From: Cohnella caldifontis
GTDB taxonomy: Bacteria > Bacillota > Bacilli > Paenibacillales > Paenibacillaceae
Direction of reading: 5' to 3'
Length of the DNA: 64,000 bases
Assembly: GCF_029360585.1 (NCBI RefSeq)
Contig: NZ_JAQZSJ010000002.1
Location: 124,001 to 188,000 of the forward strand
This document shows positions 52,095-60,040 of this stretch, one piece after another. The notes under the pieces are model-generated. The model had not been told where the DNA came from and made no database searches. It saw only the letters and a list, made by a program, of their open reading frames with translations. How positions within the stretch are numbered: the stretch's first letter is position 1; each line of letters opens with the position of its first letter. A program made the translations under genes and the position numbers.

Positions 52095-52976
52095 TTACAG
52101 CGCGCTGACCATCCGAGAGATGAAGTCGGCTTCCGATTGCGTCGGCTCCACCAGCGGCAGCCGCACGCCGCCGACCGGCAGCCCGCGCAGCTTGAGCGCG
52201 TGTTTAACCGCTACCGGATTCGGCACCGGATGCGGACAGTTGAACAATCCTTTGAATACCGGGAACAGCTCCGCATTCACACGGGCGGCCTCCGCGACTT
52301 TCCCGGCTTCGAACGCCGCGATCAAATCCTTCATGCGCGAGCCGATCAAATGGCTGGCCACGCTGACGATCCCGCGGCTGCCGACGGCCAGCGACGGGAG
52401 CGTAAGGGAATCCTCGCCCGAATAAACCTGGAATCCTTCCGGCGCTTCCTTGACGAGTTCCGTCATCTGATCCAAGGAGGCGCATTCCTTCGTCGCGACG
52501 ATGTTCGGGATTTCCGCCAGGCGCAGCGTCGTCTCCACGGACATGCTCGTCACCGTGCGGGACGGTACGTTGTACATCATGATCGGCAGCGTCGTCGCGT
52601 CGGCGATCGCCTTGAAGTGGCGGTAAATGCCTTCCTGGGAGGGTTTGTTATAGTAGGGCACGACCAGCAGCGCGCCGTCGACTCCGGTTTCCTGAGCCGC
52701 TTGGGTGAGATGGACCGAATGCGCCGTCTCGTTGCTTCCCGTGCCGGCGATCACTTTGCATCGCCCGGCGGCGTGCTTCGCCGCGAACCGGAACAAGCCG
52801 ACTTTCTCTTCGTCCGTCAGCGTGGGGGACTCGCCCGTCGTTCCGGAGACGACGATCGCGTCGGTTTTCTGCTCTTCGATCAAGTAATCGATGAGCCGGC
52901 CCGTCACTTCCCAATCGATCTCCAGTTTGTCGTTGAAGGGGGTTACCATTGCCGTGATCAAACGTCCGAAATCCAT
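52095..52976 (-). CDS. dapA: 4-hydroxy-tetrahydrodipicolinate synthase
   Basis: 293 residues, TIM barrel. GTTGESPTL, catalytic Tyr in PYYNKPSQEGIYRHF, active Lys in IVATKECAS. Condenses pyruvate with aspartate semialdehyde to supply lysine and dipicolinate. ATG at 52976 follows GAGGAGG by 8 nt (a second ATG is 3 nt upstream). Last gene of the dpaA-dpaB-asd-dapG-dapA unit, 13 nt after dapG. Confidence 0.96.
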   Translation of the reverse strand: MDFGRLITAMVTPFNDKLEIDWEVTGRLIDYLIEEQKTDAIVVSGTTGESPTLTDEEKVGLFRFAAKHAAGRCKVIAGTGSNETAHSVHLTQAAQETGVDGALLVVPYYNKPSQEGIYRHFKAIADATTLPIMMYNVPSRTVTSMSVETTLRLAEIPNIVATKECASLDQMTELVKEAPEGFQVYSGEDSLTLPSLAVGSRGIVSVASHLIGSRMKDLIAAFEAGKVAEAARVNAELFPVFKGLFNCPHPVPNPVAVKHALKLRGLPVGGVRLPLVEPTQSEADFISRMVSAL

Positions 52977-52989
52977 CATTCCATCCTCC

Positions 52990-54213
52990 TCATTGGGCTG
53001 CGAGATGCAGGCCGAATGCCGCATGCAGCGCTTCTAGCGCGGGGGCCATGTCGTGCTCGGACACCAGCACCCAAATCGTGGTGTTGGAGTCCGCCGATTG
53101 CAAAATCGTGATTTGGCGGCTTGTCAAAGCCTCCACGATCTTGGCCATGACGCCGGGTTCCCCGTTCATGCCTCCGCCGATGACCGAAACCTTGGCGCAT
53201 CCCGGCCGGATTTTCGGCCTGAAGCCCAGGTCGCGCAGCAGGCTTGCCGCTTTGTCGGCGTCCTGGTCTTTCACCGTGTAATGCACGCCGCTGGGCATGA
53301 CGTTGATCAAATCTACGCTGATCCCGTTCATCGCCATGGCACGGAATACTTGCAGCTGAAGATCGCTTGCCCCCTGGTCCGATTCCACGCTGATCTGCGT
53401 AACCCCGAGGAAATGCGCGAGCCCGGTGACGGTACGGTCCGTCCATCCCGGTCGGCTGCGTGCGCTCTCGGAGTAGGTGACGAGCGTGCCTTCCCCGTCC
53501 GAGAACGTCGAACGTACGCGGACGGGAACGCCCGCCTTCATGGCGATTTCCACCGCTCGCGGGTGAATGACCTTGGCGCCGTTGCTCGCCATGTTGCTGA
53601 TTTCCTCGTAGCTGACGACCGGCAGCTGCCGGGCATCCTTCACGATCCGCGGATCGGCGGTCAGAATGCCGTCTACGTCCGTGAAAATGTCGATGACGGC
53701 CGCGTTCAGCGCGGCGCCCAGCGCGGCTGCCGACGTGTCGCTGCCGCCGCGGCCGAGCGTCGTGATCTCTCCTTCTTCCGTTCGGCCTTGAAAACCGGCC
53801 ACGACGACCACTTTGCCGTCATCCAGCAGAGGCTGGATCGCCGTCGGCCGCACTTCCAGAATCCGCGCCGAACCGAACCGCGCATCCGTGATGATACCGG
53901 CCTGTCCTCCCGTGAGCGCGACGGCGGGAATGCCTTCGGCGTTCAGCAGGCTCGTCAGCGCGGCAGCCGAAATGATTTCCCCGCAGGAGAGCAACAGGTC
54001 TTTCTCCCGATCGGACAATGCGTTTCCGTTCGTGCGGACGAGATCGAGCAGCGTGTCGGTGGCGTATGGATCCCCTCTTCTGCCCATCGCGGAGACGACG
54101 ACAACAAGTCCGCGGCCGGTCTCCCGTTCACGGACAATATGATGAAGAACGCGGTGCCGGCTCCGTTCGTCCGACACCGACGTTCCTCCGAATTTCTGTA
54201 CGGTTACGTTCAT
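52990..54213 (-). CDS. dapG: Aspartokinase I (alpha-type)
   Basis: 407 residues. MNVTVQKFGGTSVSDERSRH is the kinase signature, then LGRGGSDTSAAALGAALNA, and two C-terminal ACT domains (VTQISVESDQGASDLQLQVF; VSVIGGGMNGEPGVMAKIVE). Phosphorylates aspartate at the start of lysine and diaminopimelate synthesis; DapG in B. subtilis is feedback-inhibited by meso-diaminopimelate. Good Shine-Dalgarno GGAGG. Fourth gene of the operon. Confidence 0.95.
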   Translation of the reverse strand: MNVTVQKFGGTSVSDERSRHRVLHHIVRERETGRGLVVVVSAMGRRGDPYATDTLLDLVRTNGNALSDREKDLLLSCGEIISAAALTSLLNAEGIPAVALTGGQAGIITDARFGSARILEVRPTAIQPLLDDGKVVVVAGFQGRTEEGEITTLGRGGSDTSAAALGAALNAAVIDIFTDVDGILTADPRIVKDARQLPVVSYEEISNMASNGAKVIHPRAVEIAMKAGVPVRVRSTFSDGEGTLVTYSESARSRPGWTDRTVTGLAHFLGVTQISVESDQGASDLQLQVFRAMAMNGISVDLINVMPSGVHYTVKDQDADKAASLLRDLGFRPKIRPGCAKVSVIGGGMNGEPGVMAKIVEALTSRQITILQSADSNTTIWVLVSEHDMAPALEALHAAFGLHLAAQ

Positions 54214-54258
54214 AGGTCCATTCCTCCGCTTGTACGTGATGCGGACGCGAGGCCCCGC

Positions 54259-55299
54259 TTACGCTTGCGGAATGGCGATGTATTCTGCGATTTGGACGGC
54301 GTTCCACGCCGCGCCCTTGAGCAGGTTATCGGATACGATCCACAGGTTGAGCGCGCGGGGATTCGACAAATCGCGGCGAAGACGGCCGACGAAGACCTCG
54401 TTCTTGCCGGCTGCTTCCGAAGCCAGCGGGTACAGCTGCCGATCCGGATCGTCTACCAGCACGACGCCCGGAGCGTCCGCCAGCAACGCTTTGACTTCCC
54501 CAAGGTCGTAATCTTGCTTGAGTTCTACATAGACGGATTCGGAGTGCCCGTAAACGACGGGGACGCGAACGCAAGTGGCGGTGACCTGGATCGAGTCGTC
54601 GCCCATGATTTTCTTCGTCTCGTTGACCATTTTCATTTCTTCCAGGGTAAATCCGTTGTCCTGGAATTTATCGATTTGCGGAACCGCGTTGAAAGCGATC
54701 CGGTGCTTCACGGGCAAAGAGGCGACCGGCAGAATGTCCGGTTTCGGATCGTTGCCGTCCAGGATTTCCCGGCTTTGGCGCAGCATCTCGTCAATCGCCT
54801 TGGCGCCGGCCCCGGATACGGCTTGGTACGTGGAGACGATGACGCGCGAAATCCCATAGCGGTCGTAAAGCGGCTTAAGCGCCGCGACCATCTGGATCGT
54901 CGAACAGTTCGGATTGGCGATAATGCCTCTATGCCCGCTGATCTGGTCGATGTTGACCTCCGGCACGACAAGCGGCGTATCCGGGTCCATGCGGTAGGCG
55001 TTCGTGTTGTCGATGCATACCGCGCCGTGTTGGACGGCGTGCGGGATCAGAGCGCGGCTGACGTCGCCGCCGGCGCTGAACAGGGCGATCTCCACGCCCT
55101 TGAAGCTGTCCGGGGTCGCTTCTTCGACCGTCAACTCCTGTCCTTTGAACGGGATCTTCGTTCCCGCGGAACGGGCGGACGACAGCAGCTTGAGGCTTTT
55201 GATCGGGAAATCGCGTTCGGAAAGCAGTCGGATGATTTGTTCCCCTACGGCGCCCGTAGCCCCGACTACGGCGACGTTAAACAACGTTTGTTCGGACAT
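54259..55299 (-). CDS. asd: Aspartate-semialdehyde dehydrogenase
   Basis: 346 residues. NADP site VAVVGATGAVGEQIIRLL, catalytic Cys in IIANPNCSTIQMVAALKPL (near residue 130), and VIVSTYQAVSGAGAKAIDEM. Converts aspartyl phosphate to semialdehyde. ATG at 55299 follows GGGAGAGGG by 7 nt. Between dpaB and dapG. Confidence 0.96.
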   Translation of the reverse strand: MSEQTLFNVAVVGATGAVGEQIIRLLSERDFPIKSLKLLSSARSAGTKIPFKGQELTVEEATPDSFKGVEIALFSAGGDVSRALIPHAVQHGAVCIDNTNAYRMDPDTPLVVPEVNIDQISGHRGIIANPNCSTIQMVAALKPLYDRYGISRVIVSTYQAVSGAGAKAIDEMLRQSREILDGNDPKPDILPVASLPVKHRIAFNAVPQIDKFQDNGFTLEEMKMVNETKKIMGDDSIQVTATCVRVPVVYGHSESVYVELKQDYDLGEVKALLADAPGVVLVDDPDRQLYPLASEAAGKNEVFVGRLRRDLSNPRALNLWIVSDNLLKGAAWNAVQIAEYIAIPQA

Positions 55300-55338
55300 G
55301 GATTTCCCTCTCCCTATGCATGACGGCAAATCTCTATA

Positions 55339-55935
55339 TCAGGCGTATTGATAACGCTCGATGAGCATCGGTTGCAGCTGCTTTCCTTCCAGCGCCGCTT
55401 CGCATGTCTCCATGACGAGATCCATTCGGGCAACCAAGGAGTTGGGCTTTCCGTTCGGATTGTCTTGACCGAATGGAACGAAATAAATATTTTTGGCGAC
55501 GAGCAGCTTGGCGATGTTCGCCGCGTTGAGCCCGAGGCCGTCGTTGGTCGAAATCGCCAGCACGAGCGGCCGGCCGTTGCGCATCTGGGCTTTGGCGGCC
55601 ATGAGCACGGCGGTGTCGGTCATCGCGTTGGCCAGCTTGCTCGTCGTGTTGCCCGTGCAGGGCGCGATGACGAGCACGTCGATCGTCTTGGACGGTCCGA
55701 GCGGTTCCGCCTCCACGATGGAGGTAACGAGTTCGTTCCCCGTGACGGCTCGAAGCTCCGTCTGCCAATGTTCGGAAGTGCCGAAGCGGGTATCCGTCGT
55801 CATGATCGAATTCGAGACGATCGGAATGACGTTCGCGCCGGCATCGACGAAACGCTTGATGTTCGGCATCACTTCCGGCAGCGTGCAATGCGAGCCGGAT
55901 AGCGCATAACCTACGGTGATCCCTTGCCAATTCAT
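55339..55935 (-). CDS. dpaB: Dipicolinate synthase subunit B
   Basis: 198 residues, flavoprotein-like fold (GITVGYALSGSHCTLPEVMP, VLVIAPCTGNTTSKLANAMT, PLVLAISTNDGLGLNAANIA). Works with DpaA to make dipicolinate from dihydrodipicolinate in the mother cell. The ATG overlaps the dpaA stop (ATGA). Confidence 0.95.
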   Translation of the reverse strand: MNWQGITVGYALSGSHCTLPEVMPNIKRFVDAGANVIPIVSNSIMTTDTRFGTSEHWQTELRAVTGNELVTSIVEAEPLGPSKTIDVLVIAPCTGNTTSKLANAMTDTAVLMAAKAQMRNGRPLVLAISTNDGLGLNAANIAKLLVAKNIYFVPFGQDNPNGKPNSLVARMDLVMETCEAALEGKQLQPMLIERYQYA

Positions 55936-56831
55936 GGCGCACTCCCCCGTTGCCCTTTGTCCTCCAGAATGATCTGGGTCAGACTGTTGGCGATGATGCG
56001 ACCCGCCGTTTTCGGAGCCACGATGCCGGGCAAACCCGGGGCGAGAATCGCCTTGATTCCCCGCTTCTCCGCGAAGCGGAAATCGGTGCCGCCGGGCTTC
56101 GAGGCCAGGTCGATAATGCAGGCGCGCAAAGGGAGTTGGGCGATCACTTGTGCTGTGACTATCATAGTCGGTATCGTATTAAAAAGCAAGTCGATATTCC
56201 CCGATTGCCGCGCCAAATCAGGCATGTAGAACGGTTCGAACCCCATCTCGAACGCCCGCGCGAACGAGTCCTCCCGGCGGACGCCCGCTTTGACTTTCGC
56301 GCCCAATCCCTGCAGCGTTCGGGCCAGCGTCAAGCCGGTCCGTCCGAGTCCCAGGACCATGCAAACGGAGCCGTGGATCGTGATGTCCGTGTTCTGGATC
56401 GCCATCATGACGGCGCCTTCCGCGGTCGGAATCGAATTGTAAATGGCCACGTCGTCCCGTTCGAACAATTCGATCAGTTCCACTCGGTGCTTCTCGCACA
56501 GTTTCCTGAGATAAGGTTTCGCCATGCCGCAGTAGATCTTGCAGGTTTTGGGCATGGCCGCGACATGGGCGTCGGTCAATTTCAGCTCGCGGTCGGTGAA
56601 AACCGCCGAAATCGTGCCTTCGTCATCCGTTCCCACGGCCGGCAGCAGCAGGGCATCGGCGTTCTGCAGCACCTCCGGCGTCCATTCCGCCTTCGTGACG
56701 CCCGGAAAAGACGTATCCAGGCGGTCGAACCCCGAAATCGTCACCGAAGCATCCAGCTCGGTCAACCGGCCGATGACCTCCAGCTGGCGGGCATCGCCGC
56801 CGGCCAGCACGATTTGAATTCCGGTTAGCAT
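55932..56831 (-). CDS. dpaA: Dipicolinate synthase subunit A
   Basis: 299 residues, Rossmann-containing: IQIVLAGGDARQLEVIGRLT at the N-terminus and GSVCMVLGLGRTGLTLARTL near the middle. DpaA oxidises dihydrodipicolinate. Expression should be sporulation-specific, with a sigma-K-type promoter directly upstream; downstream asd-dapG-dapA provide the precursor, a classic sporulation-linked operon. The start is preceded by the dispersed hairpin-SD cassette. Confidence 0.95.
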   Translation of the reverse strand: MLTGIQIVLAGGDARQLEVIGRLTELDASVTISGFDRLDTSFPGVTKAEWTPEVLQNADALLLPAVGTDDEGTISAVFTDRELKLTDAHVAAMPKTCKIYCGMAKPYLRKLCEKHRVELIELFERDDVAIYNSIPTAEGAVMMAIQNTDITIHGSVCMVLGLGRTGLTLARTLQGLGAKVKAGVRREDSFARAFEMGFEPFYMPDLARQSGNIDLLFNTIPTMIVTAQVIAQLPLRACIIDLASKPGGTDFRFAEKRGIKAILAPGLPGIVAPKTAGRIIANSLTQIILEDKGQRGSAP

Positions 56832-56840
56832 GCGGGGCTT

Positions 56841-56884
56841 CCTCCTTACATCGGGAGTTTGACGGAGTCAAACCCTCTCCGCTC
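56841..56884 (-). repeat. Dispersed hairpin-SD cassette, copy c (before dpaA)
   Basis: Minus strand GGGTTTGAC-TCC-GTCAAACTC stem (one G-U pair), CCCGAT, 3 nt, AGGAGG, 9 nt to the ATG. It lies between the sigma-K promoter and dpaA, so would be in its mRNA. Confidence 0.8.
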
Positions 56885-56911
56885 CCCTCTCCATCAGGCC
56901 TGCACATAGCC

Positions 56912-56940
56912 TATCGTATGCAGCAGCCCAGATCGGGGTT
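56912..56940 (-). promoter_or_regulatory. Sigma-K-type promoter of dpaA
   Basis: Minus strand AC (56938-56939), 17 nt, CATACGATA (CATAnnnTA). dpaAB are sigma-K dependent in B. subtilis. Confidence 0.7.
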
Positions 56941-56983
56941 CCTTTTCCGCCTCCCCCGTCGTCCCGCCGCCCGCGCCAAAACA

Positions 56984-57022
56984 AAAGCCGACGCCGGTCC
57001 ATCCATGGACCTCGTCGGCTTT
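56984..57022 (-). terminator. Terminator of dut
   Basis: AAAGCCGACG ... CGTCGGCTTT with inner GGTCC/GGACC pairing, followed by TTTTGTTTT on the minus strand. Confidence 0.85.
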
Positions 57023-57024
57023 CC

Positions 57025-57468
57025 TTATTTGCCCGTATGCCCGAATCCGCCCTCGCCGCGGACCGACTCCGGCAGTTCGTCGACTTCCGCGAGCGTCACC
57101 TGCGGCACCCGTTGGAAAACGATCTGCGCGATCCGCTCTCCCCGCTGAATCGCGAAGGGCTCGGAGCCGAGGTTGATCAGCAGCACCTTGACCTCGCCCC
57201 GGTAATCGGCATCGATCGTTCCCGGCGTGTTCAAACACGTGATTCCGTGCTTGAATGCCAGACCGCTGCGAGGCCGGACTTGCGCTTCGAGTTCCCGCGG
57301 CATCGCCATGGCGAAACCCGTCGGCACCAAGGCCCGCCGTCCCGGCTCTAATACCAGCGTTTCGCTTACCGCCGCATGGACGTCGAAGCCGGCCGCCCAT
57401 TCGGACATTTGCTTCGGCAGCGGGATATCCTCATTCCCCGGAAGCCGCTTCAATGCTACTGGATACAA
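57025..57468 (-). CDS. dut: dUTP diphosphatase
   Basis: 147 residues, all five dUTPase motifs: [54 protein letters not shown]. It hydrolyses dUTP to dUMP. TTG at 57468 ([20 protein letters not shown]) follows GGAGGGAG and overlaps the mlpA 3' end by 38 nt in another frame; downstream Met starts would cut the conserved N-terminus. This gene takes the place of ymxH in the B. subtilis order. Confidence 0.94.
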   Translation of the reverse strand: MYPVALKRLPGNEDIPLPKQMSEWAAGFDVHAAVSETLVLEPGRRALVPTGFAMAMPRELEAQVRPRSGLAFKHGITCLNTPGTIDADYRGEVKVLLINLGSEPFAIQRGERIAQIVFQRVPQVTLAEVDELPESVRGEGGFGHTGK

Positions 57469-58711
57469 CGAACTCCCTCCCTATGCCTGACAACACCTTC
57501 TCTTGGCCGCCGACCAACGCGATGGCGCAAGATGTGCCCATGATCCGGTCCAGCATCTCCCGGATATCGTCCATCGTGACCCGTTCGATCCGTTCCAGCA
57601 TTTCGTCCAGGGTGTAATGGCGGCCCAGCATCAGCTCGTTTTTGCCGAGCCGGTTCATCCGGCTGCTCGTGCTTTCCAAGCTGAGGATGAGATTGCCTTT
57701 CAACTGCTCCTTGCCCCGGTGCAGCTCCTGCTCGGTCATGCCGTGCTCGGCCATCTCCGACAGCAGTTCCACGGTCAAATCGTAAACGTCCTTCGTCTGC
57801 TTAGGCGCCGTACCCGCGTAAACCGTGAACAGCCCGCTGTCCGCGTAAGACGTGTGGTAGGAGTATACCGAGTAGGCAAGACCCCGCTTCTCCCGGATTT
57901 CCTGGAACAGGCGCGAGCTCATGCCTCCGCCGATCGCGTTGTTGAGCAAAATCATGGCATAGAGCTTGGGATCGGCGATCGAGCAGCCCGGAAACGTCAG
58001 GCACAGATGGTTCTGCTCGGTTTTTTTCCGATGGAACAGGCTGCCCGACCGGAACGCCGGAGATTCCAGCATGTCGTCGGAGCCCGATACATCGAAAACG
58101 CCGAAGTGACGTTCGATCAACTCCAGCACTTCCTCGCCCACGTTGCCGGCGATGCTGATCACGGTGTTGTCGGCCCGGTATTTCCGGCCCATATAAGCCC
58201 GCAAATCCTGGGCTCCCATCGCTTCGAGCCGTTCGGCCGTGCCCAAAATCGAATAAGCGAGCGGATGGTCGCCGAACGCCGCCCGCGAGGCGAGGTCATG
58301 CACGGTATCGTCGGGCGTGTCCTCGTACATCGCGATTTCCTCGAGGATGACGTTTTTCTCCTTGGCGAGTTCGGTATCGGCCAGCTGCGAGTGGAAGAAC
58401 ATGTCGGCCAGCACGTCGACCGCGATCGGAAGGTGCTGATCGAGCACCTTGGCGTAATAACACGTATATTCCTTGGCGGTAAAGGCGTTGACGTTGCCGC
58501 CGATTCCGTCGAAGCGGTCCGCGATGTCCTTGGCCGAATGCCGATCCGTTCCCTTGAACAGCATGTGCTCGATAAAATGGGAAATGCCGTTCTCTTCCGG
58601 GGTTTCGTTGCGGGATCCGGTTTTGACCCAGATGCCGAACGAAACGGAACGGCAGGCAGGAATCGGTTCGATCAGGACGCGCAGGCCGTTCTTCAACTGA
58701 TATTTGTTCAC
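57431..58711 (-). CDS. mlpA: M16 zinc peptidase (MlpA/YmxG-like)
   Basis: 426 residues with HFIEH in [19 protein letters not shown] (about residue 49) and the downstream [16 protein letters not shown], so the zinc site is intact. The family includes processing peptidases; in B. subtilis the neighbour of pnp and ylxY is mlpA/ymxG. GTG at 58711 follows GAGGAGG by 7 nt. Cassette hairpins sit directly upstream. The dut start lies within its 3' end. Confidence 0.92.
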   Translation of the reverse strand: MNKYQLKNGLRVLIEPIPACRSVSFGIWVKTGSRNETPEENGISHFIEHMLFKGTDRHSAKDIADRFDGIGGNVNAFTAKEYTCYYAKVLDQHLPIAVDVLADMFFHSQLADTELAKEKNVILEEIAMYEDTPDDTVHDLASRAAFGDHPLAYSILGTAERLEAMGAQDLRAYMGRKYRADNTVISIAGNVGEEVLELIERHFGVFDVSGSDDMLESPAFRSGSLFHRKKTEQNHLCLTFPGCSIADPKLYAMILLNNAIGGGMSSRLFQEIREKRGLAYSVYSYHTSYADSGLFTVYAGTAPKQTKDVYDLTVELLSEMAEHGMTEQELHRGKEQLKGNLILSLESTSSRMNRLGKNELMLGRHYTLDEMLERIERVTMDDIREMLDRIMGTSCAIALVGGQEKVLSGIGREFVVSSSIEAASGE

Positions 58712-58718
58712 CCGATTT

Positions 58719-58834
58719 CCTCCTCTAATCGGGAGTTTGACGGAGTCAATCTCTCCCCGCTTCAGGGAGTTTGACGGAGTCAAACTCTCTCCTCAATCGC
58801 TAATCGGGAGTTTGACGGAGTCAAACTCTCGCTG
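58719..58834 (-). repeat. Dispersed hairpin-SD cassette, copies d1-d3 (before mlpA)
   Basis: Three GAGTTTGAC-NNN-GTCAAACTC hairpins (58727-58760, 58763-58795, 58801-58834). Only the gene-proximal one, slightly imperfect, is followed by AGGAGG after 3 nt. Confidence 0.85.
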
Positions 58835-58864
58835 CTGATCACTCACCGTTCAATGAATGACTTC

Positions 58865-58893
58865 ACTATACCAAATTCCGACATTTGCCACAA
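58865..58893 (-). promoter_or_regulatory. Promoter of mlpA
   Basis: Minus strand TTGTGG, 17 nt, TATAGT; the transcript would carry all three cassette hairpins in a leader of about 145 nt. Confidence 0.55.
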
Positions 58894-58915
58894 CCGAGTC
58901 GGGACGCCGCGGAGC

Positions 58916-59926
58916 TTAACCGCGTTTGGCCGCCTTGACCTCCACCCGATCCGCGTTAAGCGTCTCCGTTACGGTGCCAAGAAGGTATCCGCGGGCCCGG
59001 ATGGCCTTGATCATGCCTTTCATCGCGTCCCGGGTCGTTGCGGTCGGATGCATCAGAATCAGCTGGCCCGGCCCGACGTTCGCGGCGATTTTGTTCACGA
59101 CCGACGTTGCCGGGGGATTCCGCCAGTCCACCGTGTCCAACGTCCAGAGCACCGTTTTCAGCCCGAATTCTCCTGCCGCTTTCACCGTTCTGGCGTCGTA
59201 ATCCCCCGAAGGCGGAGCGAACCAACGGTTCCGGACGCCGAGTTTCTTCAGCAGTTCCTCCGTCTTGGCGATCTGCCGCCGCTGCGCCGCGAGATCCAGC
59301 CGGCTCATGTCCGGGTGCGAATAAGCGTGATTCGACAACTCGTGTCCGCGCGCCAGGATGTCCCTGGCGGTCTGCTCATGCTTGGAGAGCCATGAGCCGT
59401 CGAGGAAAAACGTCGCTTTGACGTTTTCCGCATCCAGCGTGTTCAGAATGGAAGGCAGAAATTCGTCGCCCCACGCCACGTTGATCATAAAGGCGACCAT
59501 CGGCTTCGCCGGATTGCCCCGGTAAATCGGCTGAAGCGGCAGATCCTCCAACCCGACCGCGGGCGGCACTTCCTTGTAAACCCAAGGGAAATCCGCGTTG
59601 TCCGGCGTCAATCCCGACAGCCGGGCTTTGGCGTAAGTGGCCGGAACGTCTACTTCCCGGCCGTTGTACCCCGGGATGGCCTTCCAAATCCGGTCGACGA
59701 CCGCATTCGACGGGGGAATGTTCCGCTTGGCCGCCTCGCTCTCGATCCAATCGCGCAACGACTGCGCCGGCTTCGACGGCGTCTCCGGCAGCGCGGCAGG
59801 CGCGGCGGCCCGTCCGATTTTGGCGGTCTGCACGAATGGAGCCATCGGGCCGTAGGCTCCCGCAAGCCAAACAACCGCCAGGCAACCCGCAAGCGCAGCC
59901 AGCCCGGCGGGCGATTTCATCCTCAT
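58916..59926 (-). CDS. ylxY: Sporulation polysaccharide deacetylase-like protein (YlxY)
   Basis: 336 residues, N-terminal signal/anchor (GLAALAGCLAVVWLAGAYG) and a NodB-like domain in the C-terminal half. The metal His pair is kept (HELSNHAYSHPDMS), but the TFDD catalytic motif is replaced by MVAFMINVAWGDE, so it may lack deacetylase activity, as with B. subtilis YlxY. Found between pnp and mlpA as expected. ATG at 59926 after GGGGGA; ATG at 59920 is equally possible. Confidence 0.9.
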   Translation of the reverse strand: MRMKSPAGLAALAGCLAVVWLAGAYGPMAPFVQTAKIGRAAAPAALPETPSKPAQSLRDWIESEAAKRNIPPSNAVVDRIWKAIPGYNGREVDVPATYAKARLSGLTPDNADFPWVYKEVPPAVGLEDLPLQPIYRGNPAKPMVAFMINVAWGDEFLPSILNTLDAENVKATFFLDGSWLSKHEQTARDILARGHELSNHAYSHPDMSRLDLAAQRRQIAKTEELLKKLGVRNRWFAPPSGDYDARTVKAAGEFGLKTVLWTLDTVDWRNPPATSVVNKIAANVGPGQLILMHPTATTRDAMKGMIKAIRARGYLLGTVTETLNADRVEVKAAKRG

Positions 59927-59981
59927 GGCACGGATTCCCCCCGCCTGTCCGAATCTGGATTAGTGTATGCCGGACAAAACA

Positions 59982-60006
59982 AAAAGAGACCTTCTCAGTC
60001 TCTTTT
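59982..60006 (-). terminator. Terminator of pnp
   Basis: AAAAGAGAC/GTCTCTTTT, 7-nt loop, then TGTTTTG on the minus strand. Confidence 0.85.
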
Positions 60007-60040
60007 GGCTTGCTTATGATCGGCCGTTCCGCCCGGCGGG

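Noticed and set aside
51120-55323. Long plus-strand ORFs (663 and 756 aa)
   Set aside because: They run antisense across rnjB, dapA, dapG and asd with no start signals; produced by codon bias.
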